Program-made: the position numbers and the translations under genes
Notes under the pieces: generated by a model
Told to the model about the DNA's origin: nothing
Seen by the model: the letters and a program-made list of their open reading frames with translations, nothing else
Database searches by the model: none
NCBI GenBank assembly: GCA_016186645.1
Contig: JACPLF010000005.1
Location: 1 to 33,256, forward strand
DNA from: Candidatus Levyibacteriota bacterium
GTDB taxonomy: Bacteria; Patescibacteriota; Microgenomatia; Levybacterales; UBA12049
Length of the DNA stretch: 33,256 nucleotides
Reading direction: 5' to 3'
Part shown: positions 7,485 through 14,498 of the stretch, in pieces
How positions within the stretch are numbered: position 1 is the first letter of the stretch
How the letters are laid out: every line of letters starts with the position of its first letter

Positions 7485-7534
7485 TTTCTGACAGTAGGGA
7501 CTATATTTATAATAGCTCCTACGAATGAGAAATT
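7483..7534 (+). other. Three-tier intergenic hairpin
   Basis: AATTTCT (7483-7489) pairs with AGAAATT (7528-7534), GTAGG (7494-7498) with CCTAC (7518-7522), and CTAT (7501-7504) with ATAG (7512-7515) around a 7-nt loop. There is no T-tract, so it is unlikely to be an intrinsic terminator. It lies between the 49-aa ORF and the next gene and could be an RNA processing or regulatory element. Confidence 0.45.
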
Positions 7535-7539
7535 AGATT

Positions 7540-8112
7540 GTGAAATTGAATAACAATATGACTAACGATGCACAACTAAAGGCAAATCAAGAAAACTCTA
7601 AATTGGGAGGAGTTAAAACTTCGGAAGGTAAAGCTATATCAAAGTTTAATGCAGTAACTCACGGGATTTTACGCAATTCCATAACTGAATATGAACAAGA
7701 ATTTTATTCCAACATCTTGGACGATTTACAAGATGAATACCAGCCTCAAGGCGTTGTAGAACAAATGTTAATTGAGAGGATATCAATTTGTAATCTAAAG
7801 CTATTTAGAGTTCAAAAAGCAGAGACTGAGTTTATCAAATCAAAATTAAAACCAGCTTTTACGAAATTGGAAGTTCCTGACTGGGGAACGACCAATAAGG
7901 ATGGCTACAAACCTAAAATAACAGATGCTCATGTTGAAAAATTATCAAATGTATATTCAAGATATGAGACGACCATAGAAAATAGACTCTTTAGGGCTAT
8001 ACACGAGCTTGAGAGAGCTCAAAAAGTTAGGAAGGGTGAGAATGTATCACAAACCCTTACAGTAGATGTTAATCAAGTAGGTTCGTTTGGCGAAACAGAT
8101 AAAAAATTATGA
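7540..8112 (+). CDS. Mobile-element protein of the GG-TxEGKA-NA-HG type
   Basis: The GTG at 7540 gives 190 aa. An ATG at 7558 (MTNDAQLKANQENSK) is an equally good start; neither has a clear ribosome site. The N-terminus NQENSKLGGVKTSEGKAISK, then FNAVTHGIL, matches a pattern I know from many uncharacterised proteins of phages, plasmids and CPR genomes (N..NA..S.GP.T.EGKA...NA..HG). A helical region follows with ERISICNLKLFRVQKAETEF. The function of that group is unknown to me. Its stop overlaps the ATG of the recombinase (ATGA), so the two are translationally coupled. Confidence 0.65.
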   Translation: MKLNNNMTNDAQLKANQENSKLGGVKTSEGKAISKFNAVTHGILRNSITEYEQEFYSNILDDLQDEYQPQGVVEQMLIERISICNLKLFRVQKAETEFIKSKLKPAFTKLEVPDWGTTNKDGYKPKITDAHVEKLSNVYSRYETTIENRLFRAIHELERAQKVRKGENVSQTLTVDVNQVGSFGETDKKL

Positions 8113-9848
8113 TTAAAACAATTTCAAGAATTATTTTATACTTACGTGTTTCAACTAAAGAACAGCTTGAAGGCACAAGTATAGAGGTTCAGGAGCGTAT
8201 TTGCACAGAATTTGCTTTAAGAAATGGATATCAAATCGTAAAAGTATTTATTGAAAAAGGAGAAAGTGCAAAAACAACAGACAGGACTGAACTGAAAAAC
8301 ATGCTTGATTATATAGCTAAAAACTATAAAGAAATCGATGCAGTAGTTGTTTATAAGGTTGATAGGTTAGCAAGAAACGCTTATGACCACGCCACTCTTA
8401 AAATTTATTTTAATAAACACGGATTAAAGTTATTGTCTGCTTCTGAAAACCTAGAAGATACACCCGTAGGAAGATGGGTAGAAAATATGCTAGCTGGAAC
8501 AGCACAAATGGATAACGAGGTGAGAACGGAAAGAAGCACAAATGGAATGACGCAAGCAGTTAAAAATGGTAGATATGTCTGGGGTGCTCCACTTGGCTAT
8601 TTAAACAGTGGAGGACGAGGCACTTCAAATTTAGTTCAAGAGACATCGGAAATCGTAAAACTAGTTAGGAAATGTTGGGATTATATAGATACAGGATATA
8701 CTCCTGAGGAAGCTCGTAAAGCAATTACCAGAGAAGGACTAAGAAGCAAAAGAGGAAAACCTATTAGCAAAAGCCAATTTCATAGGATGTTTAGAAACAA
8801 AATTTATATGGGAATTATTGAAAAATTTGGATTAACAATTGTAGGTAGGTTTGAACCAATAGTAGAAGCTGGGCTTTTTAACAGAGTCATAAATAAACTT
8901 GATGGTAAAGCCAAGAATATGCCTACCTATAAAAAGGATAATGAAGACTTTCCCATTAGGGGTTTGGTTCTACATAACAAGTGTGGAAAAAAATTAACTG
9001 CCAGTTGGTCAAGGGGCAATGGCGGTAGATATCCAAAATATCGTTGTATACATTGCCCGAGAACAAATTACAACAGAGATGATGATAAAAAAGGTAATGA
9101 GGGAATTGAAACTAAGTTTATAAAATTGCTCAGGACATACAGCTATAAACCTGAATTAAAGGTTGCTTTAATTAAGGCGATTGAGGTCAATTTTGAACAC
9201 AGAAATAAAGAGAATAAAGCTAAGGTAATTACTATAGAAAAAGAAATTCTAGAAAAGAACGCTCTTGAGAGACAAATTGCAGAGAAAAATATCAAAGGAG
9301 TAATCTCTGACCCATTAGCTAAAAAGTTATTAGCAGACAATGAACAAAAAATATCGGATTTAACTATCGAATTAAATAGCTTTCAATATAATCACGAGGA
9401 AGTAATGAAGGTTGTGGAGCATAGCATTTCTATTCTTGAAGATATTAGTAGTGTTTGGATGAGAGTTGATTTAGAAACAAAAAAAAGGTTCCAAAAATTC
9501 CTTTTTCCTCACGGACTACCTTTTGATGGAGAAAAATTTGGAACCAGTCAATTAGCCTATTGTATCAAGCCAAAATGGACTTCTGCATCCCAAGAGTTGC
9601 ATTTGGTGAGCCGGCTGGGATTCGAACCCAGGACCAAGAGCTTAAAAGGCTCCTGCTCTACCACTGAGCTACCGACCCTAAATGGGACAAACCTCCGGCC
9701 ACGCTTGTCAAGCAAGCGAACTCCCTTCGGTCCGTTCCAACGATTTCCCTTTAAGGATTCGCAAAGGGATAAGCCTGAGACAACCCTTTGCGCTTTTTTA
9801 TTATATCAAGGATATTGTTATCTTGACAAGGGAAACAAAAGTCAATAA
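8109..9848 (+). CDS. Large serine recombinase, C-terminus altered by integration
   Basis: Residues 5-150 form the resolvase catalytic domain with the nucleophile Ser15 in YLRVSTKEQ and the Arg motif YKVDRLAR. The E helix is followed by a Recombinase domain (GAPLGYLN to about residue 260), a zinc-ribbon-like segment (HNKCGKKLTAS, YRCIHC) and a coiled coil (about 350-450). It should catalyse integration and excision between attP and attB through a Ser15-DNA bond. The ATG overlaps the preceding stop. After codon 494 (the att octamer) the frame continues into host DNA and reads the antisense of tRNA-Lys (SRLGFEPRTKSLKGSCSTTE), giving 579 aa. Joined to the left end, the native protein would end SALWV at about 496 aa. 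Confidence 0.92.
   Translation: MIKTISRIILYLRVSTKEQLEGTSIEVQERICTEFALRNGYQIVKVFIEKGESAKTTDRTELKNMLDYIAKNYKEIDAVVVYKVDRLARNAYDHATLKIYFNKHGLKLLSASENLEDTPVGRWVENMLAGTAQMDNEVRTERSTNGMTQAVKNGRYVWGAPLGYLNSGGRGTSNLVQETSEIVKLVRKCWDYIDTGYTPEEARKAITREGLRSKRGKPISKSQFHRMFRNKIYMGIIEKFGLTIVGRFEPIVEAGLFNRVINKLDGKAKNMPTYKKDNEDFPIRGLVLHNKCGKKLTASWSRGNGGRYPKYRCIHCPRTNYNRDDDKKGNEGIETKFIKLLRTYSYKPELKVALIKAIEVNFEHRNKENKAKVITIEKEILEKNALERQIAEKNIKGVISDPLAKKLLADNEQKISDLTIELNSFQYNHEEVMKVVEHSISILEDISSVWMRVDLETKKRFQKFLFPHGLPFDGEKFGTSQLAYCIKPKWTSASQELHLVSRLGFEPRTKSLKGSCSTTELPTLNGTNLRPRLSSKRTPFGPFQRFPFKDSQRDKPETTLCAFLLYQGYCYLDKGNKSQ
9581..9588 (+). other. Putative attR core inside the recombinase frame
   Basis: TTCTGCAT is identical to 274-281 and lies 15 nt from the encoded CCA of tRNA-Lys(UUU). 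Serine integrases need only a very short identical core, so an 8-bp match is adequate, but it could occur by chance. The in-frame stop generated on joining is the main supporting evidence. Confidence 0.55.
9604..9678 (-). tRNA. tRNA-Lys(UUU), CCA encoded
   Basis: On the minus strand acceptor GGGTCGG pairs with CCGGCTC (two G-T pairs), the anticodon stem GGAGC/GCTCT encloses CTTTTAA (anticodon TTT), and the T-arm is CTGGG-TTCGAAT-CCCAG. Discriminator A and CCA follow. The gene is intact because integration occurred 15 nt beyond its 3' end. It is overlapped antisense by the extended recombinase frame. Confidence 0.95.
9760..9799 (+). terminator. Intrinsic terminator behind the recombinase/tRNA-Lys junction
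   Basis: CGCAAAGGG (9760-9768) and CCCTTTGCG (9784-9792) form a perfect 9-bp stem with a 15-nt loop, followed by CTTTTTTA. It lies on host DNA within the extended recombinase frame and would stop rightward transcription from the element before the next host gene. Confidence 0.85.
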
Positions 9849-9851
9849 ACT
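9823..9851 (+). promoter_or_regulatory. Promoter of the TM-helix (MscS-like) gene
   Basis: TTGACA (9823-9828), a 17-bp spacer and TAAACT (9846-9851) precede a strong Shine-Dalgarno site AAAGGAGGTGA (near 9877-9887) and the ATG at 9896. Confidence 0.65.
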
Positions 9852-9895
9852 GAAAATGCTGCTCAAACCTTAAAAGAAAGGAGGTGAAGACATAT

Positions 9896-10558
9896 ATGAC
9901 ACAAGATATTGGTCAAACACTCCTTGCTTCTCTAAATAACGGCGTTGCAGTGGTAGTAAGTTTTGTGCCAAAAATTATCGCCGGCACAATAGTTCTTCTT
10001 ATAGGTATCATTATTGCATCTATCCTTAAACAAGCAGTTTTAGGAATTTTCAAAGCTCTTAGAGTTGAGAGCTTTTTAAGAAGATACGGCGTGCCTGAAG
10101 CAAAAGAAGAATTCTCTTGGTCAAATATATTCTCCGAAATTGTCAGATGGTTTGTAATTATTATTTTCTTATTACCAACCGCTGACATCTGGGGATTGCC
10201 AAGGGTAGTAACAATACTTAATGAATTCTTACTTTACCTTCCGAACGTTTTTGTTGCGGCTATAATTGCAGTTGTCGGTTTTGTATTGGGGAGCTTAGCG
10301 CATGACTTAATTTTGGCATCAGTAAAAGGAATATCGTCAAGTACGGCAAATACAATTGCGTCTGTAACTCGCTGGGCTGTAAATGTATTTGTAATTTTGG
10401 CTGTGCTCAATCAACTGGGTGTTGCAACAGACTTGATAAGGATATTATTTACAGGTTTTGTAGCAATGCTTGCTATTGCAGGAGGTATTGCTTTTGGGCT
10501 TGGAGGACAAGGCTCGGCCAAAGATGTGGTTGAGGGAATTCGCAACAAATTCAAATAG
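9896..10558 (+). CDS. Conserved TM-helix protein, MscS/CmpX-like
   Basis: The ATG at 9896 follows AAAGGAGGTGA; a GTG at 9884 is part of that site and is rejected as start. The 220-aa protein has about four hydrophobic segments (residues about 20-50, 80-105, 115-140, 155-205). The end LAIAGGIAFGLGGQGSAKDV is the pore-helix-like motif of the conserved TM-helix family (PF05552) related to small mechanosensitive channels. It lacks the cytoplasmic MscS beta domain, so a channel or membrane-scaffold role is inferred rather than shown. It stands alone between a terminator and the nested tRNA locus. Confidence 0.85.
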   Translation: MTQDIGQTLLASLNNGVAVVVSFVPKIIAGTIVLLIGIIIASILKQAVLGIFKALRVESFLRRYGVPEAKEEFSWSNIFSEIVRWFVIIIFLLPTADIWGLPRVVTILNEFLLYLPNVFVAAIIAVVGFVLGSLAHDLILASVKGISSSTANTIASVTRWAVNVFVILAVLNQLGVATDLIRILFTGFVAMLAIAGGIAFGLGGQGSAKDVVEGIRNKFK

Positions 10559-10580
10559 GCATGTCCGCTAGCTGGTGGAT

Positions 10581-10609
10581 TTGTTTAAAGTCTATTTTTC
10601 AGATATAAT
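10581..10609 (+). promoter_or_regulatory. Promoter of the nested tRNA-Gln/tRNA-Glu locus
   Basis: TTGTTT (10581-10586), a 17-bp spacer and a perfect TATAAT (10604-10609) lie 13 nt before the 5' end of tRNA-Gln. The same transcript probably continues into efp. Confidence 0.7.
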
Positions 10610-10659
10610 GAGGCTTAGATGAGCCGCCATCGTCTAGTGGACTAGGACATCGGGTTCTG

Positions 10660-10800
10660 GGCGTAAAATTTTGGCGGGTTCGTCTAGCGGCCTAGGACGG
10701 ATGGTTTTCAGCCATCAAATCACGGGTTCGAATCCCGTACCCGCTACTTAGAGCCAAAATTACGCCCCACCACGCGTTCGCTTTGCGGATTTACGTGAGC
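10660..10800 (+). other. Insertion (intron-like) in the tRNA-Gln anticodon loop
   Basis: The insert contains a long stem, GGGCGTAA (10659-10666) with TTACGCCC (10760-10767) and TTTT (10669-10672) with AAAA (10756-10759), separated by an AA bulge and abutting the 5' end of tRNA-Glu. A second hairpin follows (CACG at about 10770 with CGTG at about 10794, inner TTCGC-TTT-GCGGA). The last bases CAG (10800-10802) can pair with the anticodon CTG (10657-10659), stacking on the anticodon stem. Exact borders are uncertain by one base because of repeated G's. Confidence 0.7.
10673..10746 (+). tRNA. tRNA-Glu(UUC) nested inside tRNA-Gln
   Basis: Acceptor GGCGGGT pairs with ACCCGCT (G-T at the end, common in tRNA-Glu). 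The D-arm contains GTCTAGCGGCCTAGGAC, the anticodon stem GATGG/CCATC encloses TTTTCAG (anticodon TTC), and the T-arm is ACGGG-TTCGAAT-CCCGT. Discriminator A is followed by CTT, so CCA must be added. All stems are intact, so the inner tRNA appears functional and could be released by RNase P and a 3' processing enzyme. Confidence 0.95.
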
Positions 10801-10839
10801 AGCCCGAGAATCTGGGGTTCGAATCCCCATGGCGGTACT

Positions 10840-11394
10840 ATGATTCCGGTAACATCACTTAGGCCTGGGGTGACATTTGAAGAGCATGGGGATATTTTTG
10901 AAGTGCTGACATACAACAACATGCATCTGCGCAAAACAAGTTCCGTTGTGCAGGTAAAGATCAGGAATTTGAAAAATGGGGCAACAACTGAAAAAACTTT
11001 TGGCAGTAATGGCGAGGTTAACCCTGTAAAAATTGAAAAAAAAGTGCTTCAGTATCTCTACAGAGATAGTAATGACTGTTATTTCATGGATCCGCAATCT
11101 TTTGAACAAATTTCAGTTCCCAGCGAAAATCTTACAGGCAGCGAATATCTTAAAGAAGGAGAAAATGTTACGATCAGTTTTAATAAAGACGCAGCTTTGA
11201 GCATGATTCTTCCTCCAAAAGTTAAGTTGAAAGTTACAGATACCAATCCCGGAGTCAAAGGAAATTCCGCAACAAATGTATATAAAGACGCAACTTTGGA
11301 AACAGGACTCAAAACAAAAGTCCCCTTATTTATAAATATTGGAGACGAAATTATCGTAGACACCCGCGACGGATCCTACACAGCCCGCGCGTAA
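10840..11394 (+). CDS. efp: Elongation factor P, starting 2 nt after tRNA-Gln
   Basis: The 184-aa protein from ATG 10840 has the three OB/KOW-like domains of EF-P, which binds between the P and E sites and relieves stalling at polyproline. The N-domain reads TSLRPGVTFEEHGDIFEVL, domain II covers about residues 66-125, and domain III ends GDEIIVDTRDGSYTARA. The tip loop that normally carries PGKG or PGRG (modified Lys/Arg) is HLRKTSS here (residues 29-35), so the modified residue may be Arg31 or Lys32. The start lies 2 nt after the tRNA-Gln discriminator base and has no Shine-Dalgarno site. The mRNA is probably generated by tRNA 3' processing. Confidence 0.93.
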   Translation: MIPVTSLRPGVTFEEHGDIFEVLTYNNMHLRKTSSVVQVKIRNLKNGATTEKTFGSNGEVNPVKIEKKVLQYLYRDSNDCYFMDPQSFEQISVPSENLTGSEYLKEGENVTISFNKDAALSMILPPKVKLKVTDTNPGVKGNSATNVYKDATLETGLKTKVPLFINIGDEIIVDTRDGSYTARA

Positions 11395-11409
11395 GTCCTC
11401 TTTAGCCTA

Positions 11410-11438
11410 TTGATAGACTTGGAATTATTGATTATAAT
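11410..11438 (+). promoter_or_regulatory. Promoter of the uvrA leader ORF and uvrA
   Basis: TTGATA (11410-11415), 17-bp spacer and TATAAT (11433-11438) form a near-consensus promoter. The leader ORF starts 24 nt after the -10 and uvrA 142 nt after it. Confidence 0.75.
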
Positions 11439-11462
11439 GGTAGATCACGTTTTGTAAATTTT

Positions 11463-11588
11463 ATGGACAAAATAATTGTTAAGGGTGCTAGAGAACACCC
11501 CAGCAACATGCTTACTTGCTCTCATGGTCTACGTCCATGCATCGCAAGAGCGCAGTTACGGGGCAGGCAACCTCAAAAATATGAATGA
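11463..11588 (+). pseudogene. Duplicated uvrA start forming a 41-codon upstream ORF
   Basis: The ATG at 11463 reads MDKIIVKGAREH, almost the same as the true UvrA start 118 bp downstream ([13 protein letters not shown]). The DNA copies differ mostly at third positions, so this is an old duplicate or a conversion. After GAREH the frame enters unrelated, strongly folded sequence and ends at TGA 11586-11588, overlapping the uvrA ATG (11581) by 8 nt. It may be only a relic, or act as an upstream ORF from which ribosomes reinitiate at uvrA. Confidence 0.6.
11498..11563 (+). repeat. Structured insertion between the two uvrA starts
   Basis: Nested inverted repeats: CCCC (11498-11501) with GGGG (11560-11563), CTTGC (11515-11519) with GCAAG (11544-11548), and CATGG (11523-11527) with CCATG (11535-11539) around a 7-nt loop. 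It separates the duplicated uvrA N-terminal codons from the true start and resembles a REP-like or hairpin insertion. Confidence 0.5.
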
Positions 11589-14463
11589 TAATATTGTTGT
11601 CAAAGGAGCTAGAGAACACAACCTTAAGAACGTTGATCTGGAAATTCCCAAAAATAAATTGGTGGTATTTACCGGTTTGTCTGGATCAGGAAAATCATCA
11701 CTGGCTTTTGATACAATTTATGCCGAAGGACAACGCAGGTACGTAGAAAGCCTCTCTTCTTACGCAAGACAATTCCTGGGAGTCATGAAAAAACCTGATG
11801 TTGATTTGATTGAAGGACTTTCTCCTGCAATTTCTATTGACCAAAAATCAGCAAGTCACAACCCAAGGTCAACTGTAGGAACAGTCACGGAAATTTATGA
11901 TTACCTAAGGCTTCTTTTTGCCCGAATCGGTCATCCGCATTGTTCTAAATGCGGCCGGGAAATTTCCCACCAAACTCCCGAACAAATAACCAATTCTATT
12001 TTTGCGCTCATGAATAATGAGGTGTCCAAAAGAATAAAAATATTAATTCTCTCGCCGATTGTTAAAGATAGAAAAGGAGAATATAAAGAACTTTTTGCAG
12101 ATTTGAAAAAAAGAGGCTATCGAAAAGTCAGAATAGATGGACAGATTTTCAAACTGGATGAAAATTTCATTTTGATAAAAACGAATAAGCACACAATAGA
12201 AGTTGTTGTAGATGAGATAGTTTTAAGCAAAACAACTGATAGATTGCGAGTAGCAGAAGATGTAGAAAAAGGCCTTAAGCTTGGCAATAGTGAATTAATC
12301 GTGTCTATTATAAAAGACGCGGGATTTAATATTCCGGAAAAGCCAAAAAAAATGCGGGACGAATTGTTTTCCGAAAAATTTGCCTGTCCCGTCTGTGGAA
12401 TTTCAATTGTTGAAATAGAACCCCGTATATTTTCTTTTAATACGCCTCATGGAGCATGTCCAACATGTAATGGATTAGGAACTATATTAACAGTTGACAG
12501 GGATTTGGTTTTTAATAACAACCTATCGATAAGTGAGGGAGGAATACTGCCATATTCAAATCTTTTTGAAAATGATACGTGGTTTTCAAGAACTCTTGTC
12601 AAATTTTGCGAAGAAAATAATATCCCTCTTAAAAAAAGACTTCTTGAGATAAGTGATAAGAAAAAGGATATTTTGCTTTTTGGAACCGGAGAAAAAATAT
12701 ATGAAGTTGTAGGAGAAAACAGATGGGGGACAATGACAGAAATTCATGAGTCCTACAGCGGAATTCTTGGAGATTTAAGAGAAAAATATCAATCCACAGA
12801 ATCAATGTTTCTAAAATCCCGAATAGAAAAATTTATGAGATATGAAACGTGTATCTCCTGTAACGGAGCAAGACTCAAAAAAGAATCACTTGCTATAACT
12901 ATTGAGGGAAAATCTATTATTGATGCTTGCGATATGTCGATTGTAGATACTTTGGAGTTTATTAAACAAATCTCTAATATTATCTCCCCAAGAGAAACAG
13001 AAATCTCAAAATTAATTTTAAAAGAAATAAAACAAAGACTTTTATTTCTGGTTGATGTTGGGCTTGATTACTTAACTTTATCCCGCGGCGCACAAAGTCT
13101 CGCAGGCGGAGAAGCTCAAAGAATTAGACTAGCTAGCCAAATTGGGTCGGGACTTACAGGAGTCCTGTATGTTTTGGATGAGCCGTCAATCGGGCTTCAT
13201 CAGAAAGATAACAAAAAACTCATCGAAACTCTCAAAAAGCTTCGGGATTTGGGAAATACCGTTCTTGTCGTAGAACATGACCAAGAAACAATGGAGCAAT
13301 CGGATTATATAGTTGATTTCGGACCTGGAGCAGGAGAAAGCGGAGGGAGAATCATTGCAAAAGGAACAATCGAAGAGATTAAAAAAAATCCAAATTCCAT
13401 AACCGGGGAATATTTGTCAGGGAAAAGGAAAATTAAATCAAGCAATTTAACAATGGAACAATTTAACAATAGTACGTATCTGTCAATTCTTGGAGCAAAA
13501 GAACATAATTTAAAAAACATAGACATAAATTTTCCTCTTAATAAATTTATAGTTGTAACCGGAGTTTCCGGATCAGGAAAATCTACGCTTATTAACGACA
13601 TTTTGTATCATGCTTTAATGCAAATACAAAATCCGTATCATCGCGAAAAACCCGGAGATTTTGTTAGCATCAACGGCTACGAAAATATAAAAAGGGTTTA
13701 TATGATTGACCAATCGCCAATCGGGAGAACTCCTCGAAGCAATCCAGCTACTTATACTGGAGCATTCACATACGTTAGAGATATTTTTGCCAGAACCAAA
13801 GACGCAAAACTTAGAGGATATGGGCCAGGCAGATTTTCTTTCAATGTCAAAGGCGGACGCTGTGAGGCTTGCGAAGGAGAGGGACAAATAAAAATAGAAA
13901 TGCAATTTCTGCCGGATGTTTATGTAACCTGTGAAGTCTGCAATGGAAAACAATACAATAAAGAGGCTCTGGAGATCATGCTTAATGGCAAAAATATTGC
14001 AGATGTTTTATCAATGAGTGTTAAAGAGGCTACAGAATTTTTCTCATTCGTACCAGTGCTTTCTCACAAATTGCAAACACTTAATGACGTCGGACTTTCA
14101 TATATAAAACTTGGCCAGCCCGCTCCAACTTTATCAGGCGGAGAAGCCCAAAGAGTTAAATTGTCTGATGAATTGTCCAAAAAAGGACAAAATTGCCTTT
14201 ATTTATTGGACGAGCCAACCACAGGACTTCATTTTGCTGATTTGGAAAAATTATTAATAGTCTTAAGAAATCTCGTTAATCGCGGAAATACAGTTATTGT
14301 AATTGAACATAATTTGGATGTAATAAAAAGTGCAGATTATATAATTGATTTGGGTCCTGATGGAGGGTCTAGGGGTGGAGAAGTGGTTGCTGTCGGAACC
14401 CCGGTTGAAATTTCCAAAAACCCTCATTCCTACACCGGTGCATTCTTAAAAAAGGTTTTGTAA
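11581..14463 (+). CDS. uvrA: Excinuclease ABC subunit A
   Basis: The 960-aa protein from ATG 11581 ([20 protein letters not shown]) is a full-length UvrA, the damage-recognition ATPase of nucleotide excision repair. It has two ABC ATPase modules: Walker [10 protein letters not shown] (near residue 32) and GVSGSGKST (near 660), signatures [13 protein letters not shown] and [12 protein letters not shown], and Walker B VLDEPS and LLDEPTTG. Zinc-binding cysteines are present in CSKCG, CPVCG...CPTCNG and CEACEGEG...CEVCNG. It is followed by a transglutaminase-like gene and uvrC in the same direction. The longer frame from 11476 is rejected because it begins inside an inserted hairpin. Confidence 0.97.
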   Translation: MNDNIVVKGAREHNLKNVDLEIPKNKLVVFTGLSGSGKSSLAFDTIYAEGQRRYVESLSSYARQFLGVMKKPDVDLIEGLSPAISIDQKSASHNPRSTVGTVTEIYDYLRLLFARIGHPHCSKCGREISHQTPEQITNSIFALMNNEVSKRIKILILSPIVKDRKGEYKELFADLKKRGYRKVRIDGQIFKLDENFILIKTNKHTIEVVVDEIVLSKTTDRLRVAEDVEKGLKLGNSELIVSIIKDAGFNIPEKPKKMRDELFSEKFACPVCGISIVEIEPRIFSFNTPHGACPTCNGLGTILTVDRDLVFNNNLSISEGGILPYSNLFENDTWFSRTLVKFCEENNIPLKKRLLEISDKKKDILLFGTGEKIYEVVGENRWGTMTEIHESYSGILGDLREKYQSTESMFLKSRIEKFMRYETCISCNGARLKKESLAITIEGKSIIDACDMSIVDTLEFIKQISNIISPRETEISKLILKEIKQRLLFLVDVGLDYLTLSRGAQSLAGGEAQRIRLASQIGSGLTGVLYVLDEPSIGLHQKDNKKLIETLKKLRDLGNTVLVVEHDQETMEQSDYIVDFGPGAGESGGRIIAKGTIEEIKKNPNSITGEYLSGKRKIKSSNLTMEQFNNSTYLSILGAKEHNLKNIDINFPLNKFIVVTGVSGSGKSTLINDILYHALMQIQNPYHREKPGDFVSINGYENIKRVYMIDQSPIGRTPRSNPATYTGAFTYVRDIFARTKDAKLRGYGPGRFSFNVKGGRCEACEGEGQIKIEMQFLPDVYVTCEVCNGKQYNKEALEIMLNGKNIADVLSMSVKEATEFFSFVPVLSHKLQTLNDVGLSYIKLGQPAPTLSGGEAQRVKLSDELSKKGQNCLYLLDEPTTGLHFADLEKLLIVLRNLVNRGNTVIVIEHNLDVIKSADYIIDLGPDGGSRGGEVVAVGTPVEISKNPHSYTGAFLKKVL

Positions 14464-14498
14464 TGTGTTAACATTAGATATATCCAGAGGATTTATTA

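Larger units (their letters stand above)
274..9588 (+). mobile_element. Integrated element of about 9.3 kb with a serine recombinase, next to tRNA-Lys
   Basis: The octamer TTCTGCAT occurs at 274-281 and at 9581-9588. The right copy lies within the serine recombinase gene (codons 491-494), 15 nt beyond the 3' end of tRNA-Lys(UUU). Joining the copies in silico gives a 9307-bp circle in which the recombinase continues SALWV and then TAA (290-292), a sensible end at about 496 aa. In the integrated form the frame instead runs antisense through the tRNA. The cargo is two regulators, small coupled ORFs, a membrane/unknown gene pair, a zinc-ribbon protein and a secreted nuclease. No relaxase, replication protein or terminase is recognised, so it may be an integrative mobilisable island. 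Boundaries are inferred, not proven. Confidence 0.65.
10623..10837 (+). tRNA. tRNA-Gln(CUG) interrupted after the anticodon by about 141 nt containing another tRNA
   Basis: Exon 1 (10623 to 10659/10660) holds acceptor GCCGCCA, a D-arm (GTC/GAC) and the anticodon 5' stem TCGGG with loop start TTCTG (anticodon CTG). Exon 2 (10801/10802 to 10837) holds the 3' stem CCCGA, variable loop GAATC, T-arm TGGGG-TTCGAAT-CCCCA and acceptor TGGCGGT, then discriminator A. Every stem is complete (acceptor 7/7 with one G-T, anticodon 5/5, T 5/5). The break lies between positions 36 and 38. No CCA is encoded. Without removal of the insert no mature tRNA-Gln can form. The insert is too short for a normal group I intron and contains tRNA-Glu. 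Confidence 0.85.

Noticed and set aside
10660..10800. Group I intron in tRNA-Gln
   Set aside because: The insert is about 141 nt, half of it a tRNA; no P/Q/R/S core can fit and exon 1 does not end in the U expected at a group I 5' splice site.
10655..10807. Canonical archaeal bulge-helix-bulge splice motif
   Set aside because: Only 3-bp pairings between anticodon bases and the insert end are visible; a 4-bp helix with two 3-nt bulges could not be drawn at either locus.
11476..11580. UvrA start at 11476
   Set aside because: The extra 35 residues come from the hairpin insert; UvrA homology begins at [13 protein letters not shown].
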